A DNA stretch of 64,000 nucleotides from Niastella sp. OAS944 (GTDB lineage: Bacteria > Bacteroidota > Bacteroidia > Chitinophagales > Chitinophagaceae): positions 1 through 64,000 of the forward strand of contig JANUBW010000010.1 in NCBI GenBank assembly GCA_024809215.1, in the 5' to 3' direction. Positions 35,667-45,900 of the stretch are shown here, in pieces; positions within the stretch are counted from its first letter, which is position 1, and each line of letters begins with the position of its first letter. The notes under the pieces are model-generated. The model saw only the letters and a list, made by a program, of their open reading frames with translations, had not been told where the DNA came from and made no database searches. A program made the translations under genes and the position numbers.

Positions 35667-35811
35667 AACAAAATCTAATGAACTCGTGAAAGTCTCGAAA
35701 GCGAGCTTAATTGCTTTGATTGCTTCGCAGATAAAAGGAAAGATTCTGTTTCCTAAAAAGGTTGAAGAGGCAAAGAGAATTCTTGATCATGCACGGTTTG
35801 TAAAAAAGTAA
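35653..35811 (+). CDS. 52-residue protein, partner of DUF6934-like gene
   Basis: ATG 35653 to TAA 35811. It overlaps the DUF6934-like stop by 14 bases in another frame. The product begins MKQDETKSNELVKVSKASL and ends with the basic helix KKVEEAKRILDHARFVKK. It is highly charged, with no signal peptide, and is likely an alpha-helical small partner. The overlap suggests translational coupling. A terminator lies 25 bases after the stop. DUF6934-type genes often have a small downstream ORF, which supports this one being real. Confidence 0.6.
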   Translation: MKQDETKSNELVKVSKASLIALIASQIKGKILFPKKVEEAKRILDHARFVKK

Positions 35812-35835
35812 AATTTATCGTTAAATAAATTAGGG

Positions 35836-35857
35836 GTGCTCATAGAGCACTTTTTTT
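35836..35857 (+). terminator. Terminator of the DUF6934-like unit
   Basis: GTGCTC (35836-35841) and GAGCAC (35845-35850) with loop ATA are followed by seven T. It isolates the unit from the HerA operon. Confidence 0.85.
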
Positions 35858-36060
35858 ATTTTGTTAACTTAATTCCTCCTTTAGGGTATTGAAAAATTGA
35901 CCTGAATCATATAGTTTAAAGTCTTCTGTATAAATAATTCTTCATAATTTGAAGCGTTAATACCCAACCATATTTATAAGCAACCATAAGATTGCTTGAC
36001 GCATTCCTCCCCAGGCAGTTATATTAGGCTCCTGATATTTATCATATATCACATTGTAAG

Positions 36061-37272
36061 ATGCGAGACAGAGCTGCTATCGATACTATAAAAGGCTATT
36101 TCTATCAATTCGACTACTCAATATTTCAAATGTTAAACTTACAGCGCGAAAATGATACCATTACTATTGAAGGAATAGAAGATGTTGATTTGGAAACAGC
36201 CAGCGAAGCTACAGCAATTCAGTGCAAGTACTATTCTAAAACTGAGTATAATCATTCAGTAATAGCTGAGCCCATTAGGCACATGTTAGATCATTTTGCA
36301 GAGGTTAAAAAAGGGAAAAAGCCGAAAATTAATTATAAGATACGTGGGTGTTATAAATCAGGACAGAATAAACTGAACTTGCCGTTGACCGTTAAAGACC
36401 TAAAGGATAACTTTTTAATTTATAGAAAACAGAATACAAAACATGAACACCATTCCGAATTAGGATTGGATGATTTGGCGTTGTCAGAGTTTATTTCGTG
36501 CTTAGAAGTAGATGTTAATGCTAAGGATTTTGATATGCAGTTCCAGGATTTAATTAAATCAATTGTAAGAATTTTTAAGTGTTCAAATTTCTCTGCCGAA
36601 TACTTTTATTATAATAATGCATTGAGGGTGGTAAAAGATTTGGCTGTACAGCCTATTGTTGATTGCCGTAAAATATCAAAAAAGGATTTTTTCAACCGAA
36701 TCAATACAAAGAAGATCCTATTTAATGAATGGTTTATAAGTATAAAAGGAGAGAAACTATATTTTCAAAGTCTAAGAAAAGAATATTTTTCAGTATTAAA
36801 TATATCCTCTTTTGAAAGGTTTTTTCTTTTGGAAATTGATTCTACAACTTATTCTCGTAGCGAACTGAAACATTTACTTTTTTCAATTTCAAGGAAATGG
36901 TCCAAGCTGTCAGCAAGGGAGCCGAAGCCGTTTTGTCCTTATGTTTATATGCATGGTATTAGTACAGTTGAGTTATTTGAGCTAAAAAAAGAATTGATAA
37001 GCGAAGATTTTTTGTTTTGGGATGGGTTTGATTTCGAGGGAGCGAAATTTAATCCAAAATCAATTGTGCGAAGGGCAGATAATAACAACAAGATCAAACT
37101 TAAAATAATTAACTCAATTGATTTTATAAGTTTAATTGTTCAGGAAATTTCATTCACTAAAGAAATTTATCAATTCTACCTGAAAGATAGTTTTTTTTCA
37201 TGTACCAATTCTGCTATAAAACATATTCAAATTCAGGTAAGCGATTTGAGTAAAATTAACAACATAATATAA
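36061..37272 (+). CDS. PD-(D/E)XK-type nuclease, HerA partner (DUF4297-like)
   Basis: A 403-residue protein with an N-terminal domain that looks like the DUF4297/Cap4 restriction-like nuclease. A helix GYFYQFDYSIFQMLNL is followed by TIEGIEDVDLET and AIQCKYYS. This gives the E/D-x-D (Glu40-Asp41, Asp43) and Gln54-x-Lys56 pattern of PD-(D/E)XK (Mrr-type QxK) enzymes. The remaining 300 residues are not recognised and are rich in Phe, Ile and Lys. The stop codon is followed at once by the HerA start codon (no gap), so the two are co-translated. By context it is the DNA-cutting effector of an antiphage pair such as HerA-DUF4297. Catalysis is inferred from the motifs only. Confidence 0.72.
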   Translation: MRDRAAIDTIKGYFYQFDYSIFQMLNLQRENDTITIEGIEDVDLETASEATAIQCKYYSKTEYNHSVIAEPIRHMLDHFAEVKKGKKPKINYKIRGCYKSGQNKLNLPLTVKDLKDNFLIYRKQNTKHEHHSELGLDDLALSEFISCLEVDVNAKDFDMQFQDLIKSIVRIFKCSNFSAEYFYYNNALRVVKDLAVQPIVDCRKISKKDFFNRINTKKILFNEWFISIKGEKLYFQSLRKEYFSVLNISSFERFFLLEIDSTTYSRSELKHLLFSISRKWSKLSAREPKPFCPYVYMHGISTVELFELKKELISEDFLFWDGFDFEGAKFNPKSIVRRADNNNKIKLKIINSIDFISLIVQEISFTKEIYQFYLKDSFFSCTNSAIKHIQIQVSDLSKINNII

Positions 37273-38937
37273 ATGATCACAGAAAATATAAATGCCCAGG
37301 TAATTGCAGTTTTTCCTGATAAAATCAAGATTGTTGTTGATAATCTTGAGGATTTTAGAATTGCAGAAGAATCTTTAAAAGTAGGTTCGTACCTGAAAAT
37401 TGAAGATAATGAAAATGCAATGTTAATAGCTGTAATAGAAAATTTTCAGATTTCTGTTACTGCTACAGGTGAAAGGGCGCATATAATTGAAGCTTTTCCT
37501 TTAGGAATACTCAGAGGCGATCACTTTGAAAGAGGAGGAGATTCGTTAGCAATTCCTCCCAAAGAAGTTAAGCCTGCCAGCATTGAGGATATAAGAATGA
37601 TATATGAGAGTTCAGTTAAACAAGATGAAAAATTTTGTTTTTCACGCCTTTCCTCAAACAATTCTGTTCAAGTACCTGTAAATGGAAATAAATTTTTTAA
37701 TAAGCATATTGCTGTTGTCGGGTCAACAGGTTCTGGCAAATCCCATACACTTTCTGCTATTATTCAACGCGCTATTTCTGAAAAAAGTGGAGATTTTGCT
37801 TTAAATAATTCTCATGTCATAATATTTGATATTCACTCTGAGTATAAGTCAGCTTTTCCTGAAGCAAATTATATTGATACATCAAGGCTGGCCCTTCCTT
37901 ATTGGTTGTTAAATAGTGAAGAGTTGGAAGAGTTTTTTATTGATACAGAATCTAATGACCATAATCAACGTTATGTGTTTAAGGAAGCTGTAGTAATGGA
38001 AAGAAAAAGCAGTTTTAAAGGAGATAACAAGGCTAAAGCCAAAATAAATTACGATTCGCCGCTCTTTTTTGATATTAATAAAGTTCTTGAGTTTGCCATC
38101 AATAAGAATGATGAAGTTATTGATACAGGAGAAGAATATAAATCAGGAGATAGAAAGGGACAGACTAAAACAGTTCAGGGTAGCCTATATGGAAAGCTTA
38201 CAAATTTTGTAAATAGATTAGAAAATAAGCTTAATGATAGTCGATTACATTTCTTATTAGGCGAACAATCTAAGAAAATAACGTTTGAAGAGACATTGGA
38301 AAGTCTTTTAGGCTCTGCTAAAAAGCCGTCGAACATAACTATAATAGACTTAAGCGGTGTTCCTTTTGAGGTTTTGAGCATCACAGTATCTCTGATTTCA
38401 AGGCTAGTCTTCGAGTATGGTTATTATTATAAACGATTAAGATTTACAAATAATCCAAATGAGAGAATAAATAACGATATTCCTGTGTTGCTTGTTTATG
38501 AAGAAGCTCATAAATATGTGCCTAATAGCGATCTGCTAAAGTACCGTTCTTCTAAAAAATCTATTGAACGAATTGCAAAAGAAGGGAGAAAATATGGAGT
38601 GACATTGTTGTTGGCAAGCCAAAGGCCTTCGGAAATTTCGGAAACTATATTTTCTCAGTGTAATAATTTTATTGCGATGCGGCTTACCAATCCTGTGGAC
38701 CAGGGATATGTAAAAAGGTTGCTACCTGATACATTAGGAAGTCTTATCGACGAACTGACGGCGTTCAAACAAGGTGAAGCTTTGTTGGTGGGTGAGTCAA
38801 TTATTCTACCTTCAATTGTGCAAATAGAAAAATGTAGTCCAGAACCATCTTCAAACGACATTCCTTTTTGGCAATTGTGGAAGGAAGAATGGAAGGTGCT
38901 TGATATTAAGAAATTAAAGGAAGAGTGGACTAAATGA
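37273..38937 (+). CDS. HerA-type hexameric ATPase/translocase
   Basis: A 554-residue HerA/FtsK-family motor. An N-terminal HAS-barrel-like beta domain (residues about 5-85) precedes the ATPase core. Walker A is GSTGSGKS at 150-157. The strand HVIIFDIHSEYK follows at 181-192. Walker B is VLLVYEEAHKYVP at 405-417, with the sensor-like LLLASQRPSEIS at 446-457 and a C-terminal arm. All catalytic motifs look intact. In housekeeping form HerA works with NurA in archaea. In bacteria a HerA gene directly behind a nuclease gene is a hallmark of defence systems that form a large ring with the nuclease. The zero-base junction with the upstream gene supports one complex. Confidence 0.88.
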   Translation: MITENINAQVIAVFPDKIKIVVDNLEDFRIAEESLKVGSYLKIEDNENAMLIAVIENFQISVTATGERAHIIEAFPLGILRGDHFERGGDSLAIPPKEVKPASIEDIRMIYESSVKQDEKFCFSRLSSNNSVQVPVNGNKFFNKHIAVVGSTGSGKSHTLSAIIQRAISEKSGDFALNNSHVIIFDIHSEYKSAFPEANYIDTSRLALPYWLLNSEELEEFFIDTESNDHNQRYVFKEAVVMERKSSFKGDNKAKAKINYDSPLFFDINKVLEFAINKNDEVIDTGEEYKSGDRKGQTKTVQGSLYGKLTNFVNRLENKLNDSRLHFLLGEQSKKITFEETLESLLGSAKKPSNITIIDLSGVPFEVLSITVSLISRLVFEYGYYYKRLRFTNNPNERINNDIPVLLVYEEAHKYVPNSDLLKYRSSKKSIERIAKEGRKYGVTLLLASQRPSEISETIFSQCNNFIAMRLTNPVDQGYVKRLLPDTLGSLIDELTAFKQGEALLVGESIILPSIVQIEKCSPEPSSNDIPFWQLWKEEWKVLDIKKLKEEWTK

Positions 38938-38962
38938 TGATTTATGAACGGAATCTTGTAAT

Positions 38963-38993
38963 AAAGGTGCTCCATTGGAGTGCCTTTCCCTTT
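38963..38993 (+). terminator. Terminator of the HerA operon
   Basis: AAAGGTGCTCC (38963-38973) pairs with GGAGTGCCTTT (38977-38987) through two G-T wobbles and a 3-base loop. CCCTTTT follows. It is similar in layout to the terminator at 35836 (both contain GTGCTC). Confidence 0.7.
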
Positions 38994-39023
38994 TAAGGGA
39001 GAAAGCTGTTAGCCATTAAATAA

Positions 39024-39500
39024 TTAAATCGGAACGAGTTCAACTATTTGATTAAATTTTTCTATATCCTCTTTATAAAGTGCAATTGGAATTTCTTTTT
39101 GTTTCAGATGGTAACATGTTTTGAATCTATGTCTTCCATCTGCGAAGCATAAAGTACTTTGCTTAAAATTTTCAATAGCAACTGTAGGAGGGTCAGTAAA
39201 TAAATTATTTTCCCATCTTCCAAGGATCCTTGCCACTCTTTGATCATTTAGTGTGTGTCCTATAAATAAAGGTTCTACCAAAACTTCACGGAAATCTAAA
39301 TATTTTAGAATGCAGCTAATTTCAACTAAAAAAAATGAGAATTCGTCATTTTCGGGTCGTAATGATATATCGAAAATATGATTTGAGTTTATTCCACAAG
39401 CCCAATTGGGAGTAATATGTTCTAGATTTGAAATGAATTTAGATTGATATTTTTTTATTAATATTTCTGGCTCAATTGATTCAATTCTAAGCTTATTCAT
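39024..39500 (-). CDS. ParB/sulfiredoxin-like fold protein
   Basis: A 158-residue protein from ATG 39500 (ATG 39530 in frame adds ten residues). The C-terminal part has the ParB-like DGRHR signature in CFADGRHRFKTCYHLKQKEIPIAL, given here as its core FADGRHRFKTCYHL. This is the loop that binds nucleotide in ParB and sulfiredoxin folds. The N-terminal 100 residues are not recognised. It is convergent with the HerA operon. ParB-like proteins occur in partition, modification and defence loci, so it may belong to the same accessory module, but no direct link is visible. Confidence 0.55.
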   Translation of the reverse strand: MNKLRIESIEPEILIKKYQSKFISNLEHITPNWACGINSNHIFDISLRPENDEFSFFLVEISCILKYLDFREVLVEPLFIGHTLNDQRVARILGRWENNLFTDPPTVAIENFKQSTLCFADGRHRFKTCYHLKQKEIPIALYKEDIEKFNQIVELVPI

Positions 39501-40207
39501 GCATGTTTTTGGGTAAACAATATAAATCAAATTTTAACAGATTTAAGCGAGTTTAAATTGTCCCTATTTTATTGATTATTGTCAATGATAAGGTGACCTG
39601 ATCTGCTTATGTGTTATAGTGCCTCCTAATGCTGACTATATTTATCAACATATTAAAGGTTTACTTTTAAAATCCTTTAGTCATTTCTAATGGTAATCTG
39701 TTTCCATTATAAGGACATACACATATCTCTAATGCTCTGCTCTCTATCTAACGCCAATTTTGCTTATCAAAACCGCAAAAACTGGCTTAATTTTGCTTTT
39801 TACCAACAATCAAGTATTTTGGCTGCTGGTATGAGTAGTGTTACTCCGCCTGGTATAATTATTTAAGTTTATCTATTACCTTATCTCCTTGTCCACAGTT
39901 TCCAATAGATTTTAGATTCATTTATATTTTCATCCACGATCGATGCCCTGCTTGCCGGTTTATGCCGAGTTAGCAGGTTATGTTTTTGGGTGAAACCCGA
40001 TCATGGTACGAAGGCTCTGAACTTCCGCAAAGCGGAAAACATAAAGTAAGTTGTACAACCAATTGAGATTCCCGAACCAAACGCAACTTACTACTAGTGG
40101 CAACATCTTGACGATAGTCAGGGTGCTTGGCAGAGCCGTATTGTGTACCGACCCTTCCAAACGCTGAAAGTGTAATTCTTGAACAAACACAAACAACGGC
40201 GTTCCCG
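39501..40207. other. Long intergenic region with dyads
   Basis: There is no supported gene over about 700 bases. It is AT-rich to 39940. Then come a hairpin TTCCGC-AAA-GCGGAA at 40023-40037 and a 9-bp inverted repeat AGTAAGTTG (40045-40053)/CAACTTACT (40084-40092), 100-180 bases before the sigma-factor start. These may be part of the sigma gene's leader. No integrase, tRNA or insertion sequence is seen. Confidence 0.4.
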
Positions 40208-40795
40208 ATGAAGCAACTGACTGACGAAACACTTATTGAATTTAGCCAAGGCAGTCCACAGGCCTTTCAGGCTATCTTTGATAGTTTCAGAATGAGGATC
40301 TTTTATTTCGTAAAGAAACTGATAGATGATGTTCCCACGGCTGAAGAAATTACCTCCGATACATTTGTAAAGCTTCATCGGCTCCACGACAAATTCAATA
40401 CCTATAATAATATACAGGCCTTTTTATTTATCACCGCTCGTAATGCCTCGCTCGATTATCTAAAATATCGTCAACGGCAGCGTGAGCATTTTACCGATCT
40501 GCATGAAGAGGACGTGCCCGAGATCCCAATGTTTGCTGAAACTGATGTTCATGCAGACGTTCTTCGCCATATTTATGAAGAAATAGAAAGACTCCCTGAA
40601 CGTAGCAGAAATATTTTTAAGCTCTATTATATCGAGGACCTGTCCTTAAATGAAATCGCCGATAGATTAGGCATCAGCAGGCAAACAGTTGCAAATCAAA
40701 AACATACAGCCTTAAAGACATTGAAAATGAAGTTACTCGACAGGCCCGGATTGCTGCTGTTGCTGCTGTTTTTAGTGGGGGTAAAGAAATATTAA
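40208..40795 (+). CDS. ECF RNA polymerase sigma factor
   Basis: A FecI-like extracytoplasmic-function sigma factor, 195 residues from ATG 40208 (the upstream in-frame ATG 40127 would add 27 unconserved residues). Region 2 is seen in FQAIFDSFRMRIFYFVKKLI ... AEEITSDTFVKLH ... FLFITARNASLDYLKYRQRQ. Region 4 is seen in IEERLPERSRNIFKLYYIEDLSLNEIADRLGISRQTV, core LSLNEIADRLGISRQTV. A hydrophobic C-terminal tail (LLLLLFLVGV) is common in Bacteroidota members. It is followed by FecR, DsbD-alpha-like, SusC with an STN domain and SusD, the standard trans-envelope signalling layout. Confidence 0.95.
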   Translation: MKQLTDETLIEFSQGSPQAFQAIFDSFRMRIFYFVKKLIDDVPTAEEITSDTFVKLHRLHDKFNTYNNIQAFLFITARNASLDYLKYRQRQREHFTDLHEEDVPEIPMFAETDVHADVLRHIYEEIERLPERSRNIFKLYYIEDLSLNEIADRLGISRQTVANQKHTALKTLKMKLLDRPGLLLLLLFLVGVKKY

Positions 40796-40973
40796 AGAAA
40801 TAATTATCCCCCAATGTAAATTTTTTATTAATTCTTATAGTATGTTTTCCGATGTGCGTCGTTTCTAAATTATACTCCATTAAACCTGCTGACTTCTCCG
40901 GTCAACTCATCAGCCGGAACGCCAGAAAATGTCCTGCCAACGATTCTTGCACTAATCAACACCATTTTACCTA

Positions 40974-42188
40974 ATGCCTCTTAATAATAATATAGCCGAT
41001 TTGATCATAAAGCACTTGCAGGAAACGATCACTGCAGAAGAATCAATAACCCTTGAACAATGGCTTGCTGCCAGTGAAGAAAACAGGTCGAAGTTTGACC
41101 GTATCGCAAATGAAAAAACTTTAAGAGAGGATCTTCTCTCGTTTATTGAAAGCGATCAGCGAATTAAAGAGCGCGTATATGCGAAATTACCGGAAGTGCA
41201 GGATGCATTAATAGTAACGCCCAAAAGAAACTATATGAGGTGGTTATCCGTAGCGGCCGCAGTACTGGTAGTTGGAGGAGCAGGTATCTGGATGTTGCGA
41301 TCGAAGGAAGCTTCAACAACAAAAGGCACAGAGCAACAAGTGCCGATGGCTACAACCATTCCGGCTGGCGGAAACAAAGCTACATTGACGTTAGCCGATG
41401 GAACAGTAATAGATCTTGACAAGGCTGGGAACGGGACCATTGCCACTGAAGGAAAAACAAAAGTGAATAAGAAAGAAGATGGGCAGTTAGAATATAAATC
41501 CACAACTAGTACACGACAGTCGTCAATTACGTATAACTTATTAAGTACACCACGTGGCGGACAGTACCAATTGATCTTGCCAGATGGAAGTAAAGTGTGG
41601 TTGAATGCTGCGAGTTCGATAAAGTATCCGACAGCTTTCAGCGATAATGAAAGAATTGTTGAAATCACTGGTGAAGCCTATTTCGAGATTGCAAATGTTA
41701 TTAATAAAGCGGAAAATGAAAAAGTTCCTTTTGTAGTAAAAGCGAATGAAATTGAAGTAGAGGTGCTCGGTACGCATTTTAATATGAATGTTTATAGTGA
41801 TGAAGATGCAGTAAGAACAACTTTGCTGGAAGGTAGAGTGAAATTAAAATTGAACGGAACAGATACTTATTCAATATTACAGCCTGGCCAGCAAGCTACC
41901 TGGAATAAGAAATCAGACGAAATAAAAAAGTTCAGGGACGTAGATGTGGAAGAAGTAGTTGCCTGGAAGAATGGATACTTCCAATTCAGTAATTCAGATA
42001 TAAAAGCTGTAATGCGGCAATTGGAACGATGGTACGATGTAAAGGTTGAATATCATGGAACATTGCCTGACAAAGAGTTTGTAGGAACCCTTCCCCGCAG
42101 CCTGGATCTATCTAAAGTACTGATGCTTCTTGAAAAACAAAATGTGCATTTTAAGATAGACGGTAGAAAAATAATTGTTTCACCCTGA
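40974..42188 (+). CDS. FecR-family anti-sigma factor
   Basis: A 404-residue inner-membrane anti-sigma regulator. The cytoplasmic N-terminal part (1-86) ends in a transmembrane helix (RWLSVAAAVLVVGGAGIWML). A FecR domain (TPRGGQYQLILPDGSKVWLNAASS) and a C-terminal DUF4974 domain (FQFSNSDIKAVMRQLERWYDVKVEY) follow. It would hold the adjacent sigma factor until the STN domain of the SusC receptor signals. All expected domains are present and complete. It lies 178 bases after the sigma gene. Confidence 0.95.
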   Translation: MPLNNNIADLIIKHLQETITAEESITLEQWLAASEENRSKFDRIANEKTLREDLLSFIESDQRIKERVYAKLPEVQDALIVTPKRNYMRWLSVAAAVLVVGGAGIWMLRSKEASTTKGTEQQVPMATTIPAGGNKATLTLADGTVIDLDKAGNGTIATEGKTKVNKKEDGQLEYKSTTSTRQSSITYNLLSTPRGGQYQLILPDGSKVWLNAASSIKYPTAFSDNERIVEITGEAYFEIANVINKAENEKVPFVVKANEIEVEVLGTHFNMNVYSDEDAVRTTLLEGRVKLKLNGTDTYSILQPGQQATWNKKSDEIKKFRDVDVEEVVAWKNGYFQFSNSDIKAVMRQLERWYDVKVEYHGTLPDKEFVGTLPRSLDLSKVLMLLEKQNVHFKIDGRKIIVSP

Positions 42189-42204
42189 TAAATACTTGTT
42201 GGCT

Positions 42205-42681
42205 ATGAACAAGAAATACATGAGACTATGCCTCCTACTTTCTGTGTTTTTAAGTATGGCTTTTACCAGCCGTGATCAAAAGAATGAAAACCCTGTTCGA
42301 TTTGATTACCAGGTCAAAAAACTCTCAGGAAACATTTATGAAGTTAAGATCATTGCAAGTATTGACGAACCATGGCATATTTACTCCCAATTCACACCAA
42401 CAGAAGGGCCATCGCTGCCTACGCAAATCAGTTTTGTAAAAAATCCTTTAATTGAAGTTGTCGGAAAGCCCGAAGAAAAGGGGAAGCTTATCACGAAGCA
42501 TGAAGAAATTCTTGACGTGAATCTTAAATATTTTGTAAACAAGGTTGAATTTGTACAAAAAATTAAATTGAAAGCTCCTGTTAAAACAAATCTTATGGGA
42601 AGCATTGAGTATATGGCATGTACAAATGAACGCTGTCTTTCGCCAACAACAGAGAAATTTAAGCTGGGGCTTAATGAATAA
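42205..42681 (+). CDS. DsbD alpha-domain-like secreted protein
   Basis: A 158-residue exported protein from ATG 42205 (ATG 42175 in frame would overlap FecR). It has a hydrophobic signal segment (LCLLLSVFLSMAFTS). The rest resembles the periplasmic N-terminal domain of DsbD: EPWHIYSQFTPTEGPSLPT, then GSIEYMACTNERCLSPT with the two cysteines five residues apart that form the redox pair in DsbD-alpha. It lacks the membrane and thioredoxin domains of full DsbD, so it cannot act alone as an electron conduit. In this operon, with a TlpA-like protein further down, it may shuttle thiols in the periplasm or simply bind partners. Confidence 0.75.
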   Translation: MNKKYMRLCLLLSVFLSMAFTSRDQKNENPVRFDYQVKKLSGNIYEVKIIASIDEPWHIYSQFTPTEGPSLPTQISFVKNPLIEVVGKPEEKGKLITKHEEILDVNLKYFVNKVEFVQKIKLKAPVKTNLMGSIEYMACTNERCLSPTTEKFKLGLNE

Positions 42682-42979
42682 AAAAGTTCACAGAAAATAG
42701 TTCAATAAAACCACGTGATCGGTTAGTATTGGTATGTGTTAGTGCATTAGCATAATCCATCACATGAAATGGTTAATGATCGCTGCCTATCAGATTCATC
42801 TTTAGTTATCTTCAGTCCACTAGCAGTGGATGTTCTTGCCATACAAGCCAAATCCTGCTAATCATTAAACCGCCACCAAAACGGTTAAAAAACCGGAGTG
42901 TTAGAGCCACCCCGGTTACAGGTTAACCATCCAACTAACGGCGTAAGCCATTTTTTTAATTAACCTCCAATTTAAAGGT
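42682..42979. other. Leader of the second SusC gene
   Basis: About 300 bases without a gene. There is a GC-rich dyad AACCGG (42890-42895)/CCGGTT (42912-42917) roughly 65 bases before the SusC start. No clear promoter box is seen. It may hold the sigma-factor target promoter. Confidence 0.35.
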
Positions 42980-45900
42980 ATGCAAGATTTTGCTACTGGC
43001 AAAGCTGCATTAGGCAGGGCTTTGCACCAACTAATTCGCTTTTTTGAGAAAAACTGTAAAGCAGTACGTGTTATGAAGATCACGGGAATTTTATTATTAG
43101 CCGCCTGTCTTCAAGTAAGTGCAAGGGGGCTTACGCAAACGGTAACCATTTCGGTGAAAGATGCGCCGTTGATTACTGTACTTCAGGAAATTAAAAAGCA
43201 AACAGGTTACATGTTTTTTGCCGACAACAAGCAATTGCAAAAGGCAAAAAAAGTTTCTTTCACCGCAAACAATCTTCCTTTGCTGCAGGTGCTTGATTTG
43301 TGTTTTAAGGATCAGCCATTAACCTACCATATTATTGATAAAGTGATCAACGTTGTTGCAAAGTATGAAAGCGAAATCAGAGAGAGGAGGCTCTCTGATT
43401 TGAATAGCATAGACGTAAAAGGACGTGTTACAAACGAAACAGGATCACCTGTAGCAGCTGCATCGGTCAGTGTCAAGGGCAGTAATAGGGGAACCGTGAC
43501 GGATGAAAACGGCGAGTTTTCACTTAATGGAATAGGAGAAGACGCCATACTCATCATAAGCGGCGTTAATATAACGCTTACAGAAATTAAAGTAAATGGA
43601 CTCAAAAATTTGGTAATTAATGTAAAAAGTTCTGTGTCCCCTTTAGAGGAAACGGTAATCAAGGGTTACTATACTACAACAAAAAAACTAAATACTGGTA
43701 ACGTTTCTGTTGTAAAAGGATCAGATATTCAAAAACAACCAATCTCGAACCCTGTTTTAGCTCTTGAAGGTTTAGTCCCTGGATTATACATTAGACAAGG
43801 TAATGGCCTACCCGGTGGTCAAGTAAATGATATTATCCTTCGTGGTAAAAACACCTTAAGATCTGATGGAAATACACCGCTTTTTATCATTGATGGTGTG
43901 CCATTTCCAAATACGTCAGTATCCACTTTGGCGAACATTTATGGTGCAGCGGGGGCTTTAAGCCCTTTTAATACTATTCCCAACGATGATATTGAAAGCA
44001 TTCAAATTTTAAAGGACGCGGATGCCACGGCGATTTATGGATCAAGGGGAGCAAATGGAGTAATATTGATCACAACTAAAAAAGGGAAAACTGGTAAAAC
44101 GAGAATAAATTTAAATGCTTATCATGGGGTTGGGGCTATTACGAAAAAACTCAAACTGCTAAACACACAACAGTATTTGCAATTAAGGAGAGAGGCATTT
44201 AATAATGATGGTGTGATACCTAATTCAACAAATGCCCGCGATTTATTATTATGGGATACGACGCGATATACAGATTGGCAAAACATTTTTTTAGGGGAAA
44301 CAGCAAAACAATACAATTTGCAGGGTGGTATATCAGGCGGAAGTGAAAATACTCAATTTCTTATATCGGGTGGATATAAAAAACAAACTACTGTACTCCC
44401 TGGAAATTTTTTCGATCAAATTATTTCATTTCATTCAAATTTAACTCACACTTCTACAGATAAGAAATTACGCATTGACGTAGTAGCTAGCTTTGCCAAC
44501 AATTTAAATATAATGCCAGTAGATGATCCGTCAAAATACAGTATGCTGGCTCCTAATGCACCGGCGATTAATAAGGAGAACGGAGAACTTAATTGGGAAA
44601 ATAATTCATGGAATAATCCGTTTGCCTCACTTCAACGAAAGTCGGAGTCAAATTCTAACAATTTAATCGGGAATCTAACCATTGACTATAAACTTATTAA
44701 AGGATTGTCTTTTAAATCTTCGTTGGGTTATAACTGGCTAAATTATGTAATCTATAATTTAAATCCTAGTACATCTTTTAATCCAGCAACAGCAACGACC
44801 TTGTCAAGGTCATCAGCAAACGTAAATAGCAATATAAAAACCTGGATAATAGAACCACAATTAAATTATGCCTTAAAGGCAGGACGTAATTCGCTACAAG
44901 CTGTTTTAGGAACGACCTTTCAAGAAGCGCTCCAATATCACTCACGTGTAGAGGCAAATGGTTTCACCAGCGATGCTTTACTTAGAGATCTCTCAGCGGC
45001 ATCGACAAAAAACATAGCATACGTTGGTAACTCTCAGTATCATCTTAATAAATTTTACGGGAGAATTGGGTATGATTTTGATCAGAAGTATATATTAAAC
45101 TTTACGGGAAGCAGGGAGGGAAGCAGCCGGTTCGGATCGAGAAATAGATTTGGGAATTTTGGAGCAATAGGTGTTGCATATGTCTTTACAAATGAAAAAA
45201 ATATCCAGAAGTCGTTACCATTTTTAAGTTTTGGGAAGATAAGGGCTAGTTTTGGTACAACTGGAAACGACCAAATTCCAGATTATCAATACTTCGATAC
45301 TTACACAAGTAATACGATATCCTACCAGAATTTGGCAGGGCTTGTGCCTACAAATCTAAGCAACCCTAATTTGCAGTGGGAAGTCTTAAGGAAGGCTGAG
45401 TTAGGTATTGATCTGAACTTTTTTCGGGAAAAAATTCAGCTTTCAGTAAGTTATTTTAAGAATAGGACCGGAAATCAACTCGTGACTTATACATTGCCAT
45501 ATACAACGGGCTTTTCGGGGATTACATCAAATCTGCCCGCAGTAATTGAAAATACCGGATTGGAAGTTAGTTTGAATACGATTAATATTAGAGGTAAGGA
45601 CTTTTCATGGGAAAGTAATATAAACATTACCGTTCCAAGAAATAAATTAGTTGAATTTCCAAATTTGAGTAACTCCACTTATAAAACCACTTATTCAATT
45701 GACAGGTCTCTTGATGTGAGGTATACTTATCATTACACGGGACTTGATCCCGCAACCGGACTTTACAGTATTGAGGATTTAAATTCGGATGGTGTTATTA
45801 ACTCTGCAGCTGACAGAACTTTTACAAAAGAGATTAGACAAAACTATTTTGGCGGCATACAAAATGAAATATCATATAAAGGGATTGTTTTGGATTTTTT

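Noticed and set aside
40023-40092. Hairpin TTCCGC/GCGGAA and the AGTAAGTTG dyad as an attachment site of an integrated element.
   Set aside because: No integrase, tRNA or second copy of the sequence is visible in the window; kept only as an intergenic note.
42175-42204. Earlier start for the DsbD-alpha-like gene.
   Set aside because: It would overlap the FecR stop and give a leader (MFHPDKYLLA) before the real signal peptide; ATG 42205 is better.
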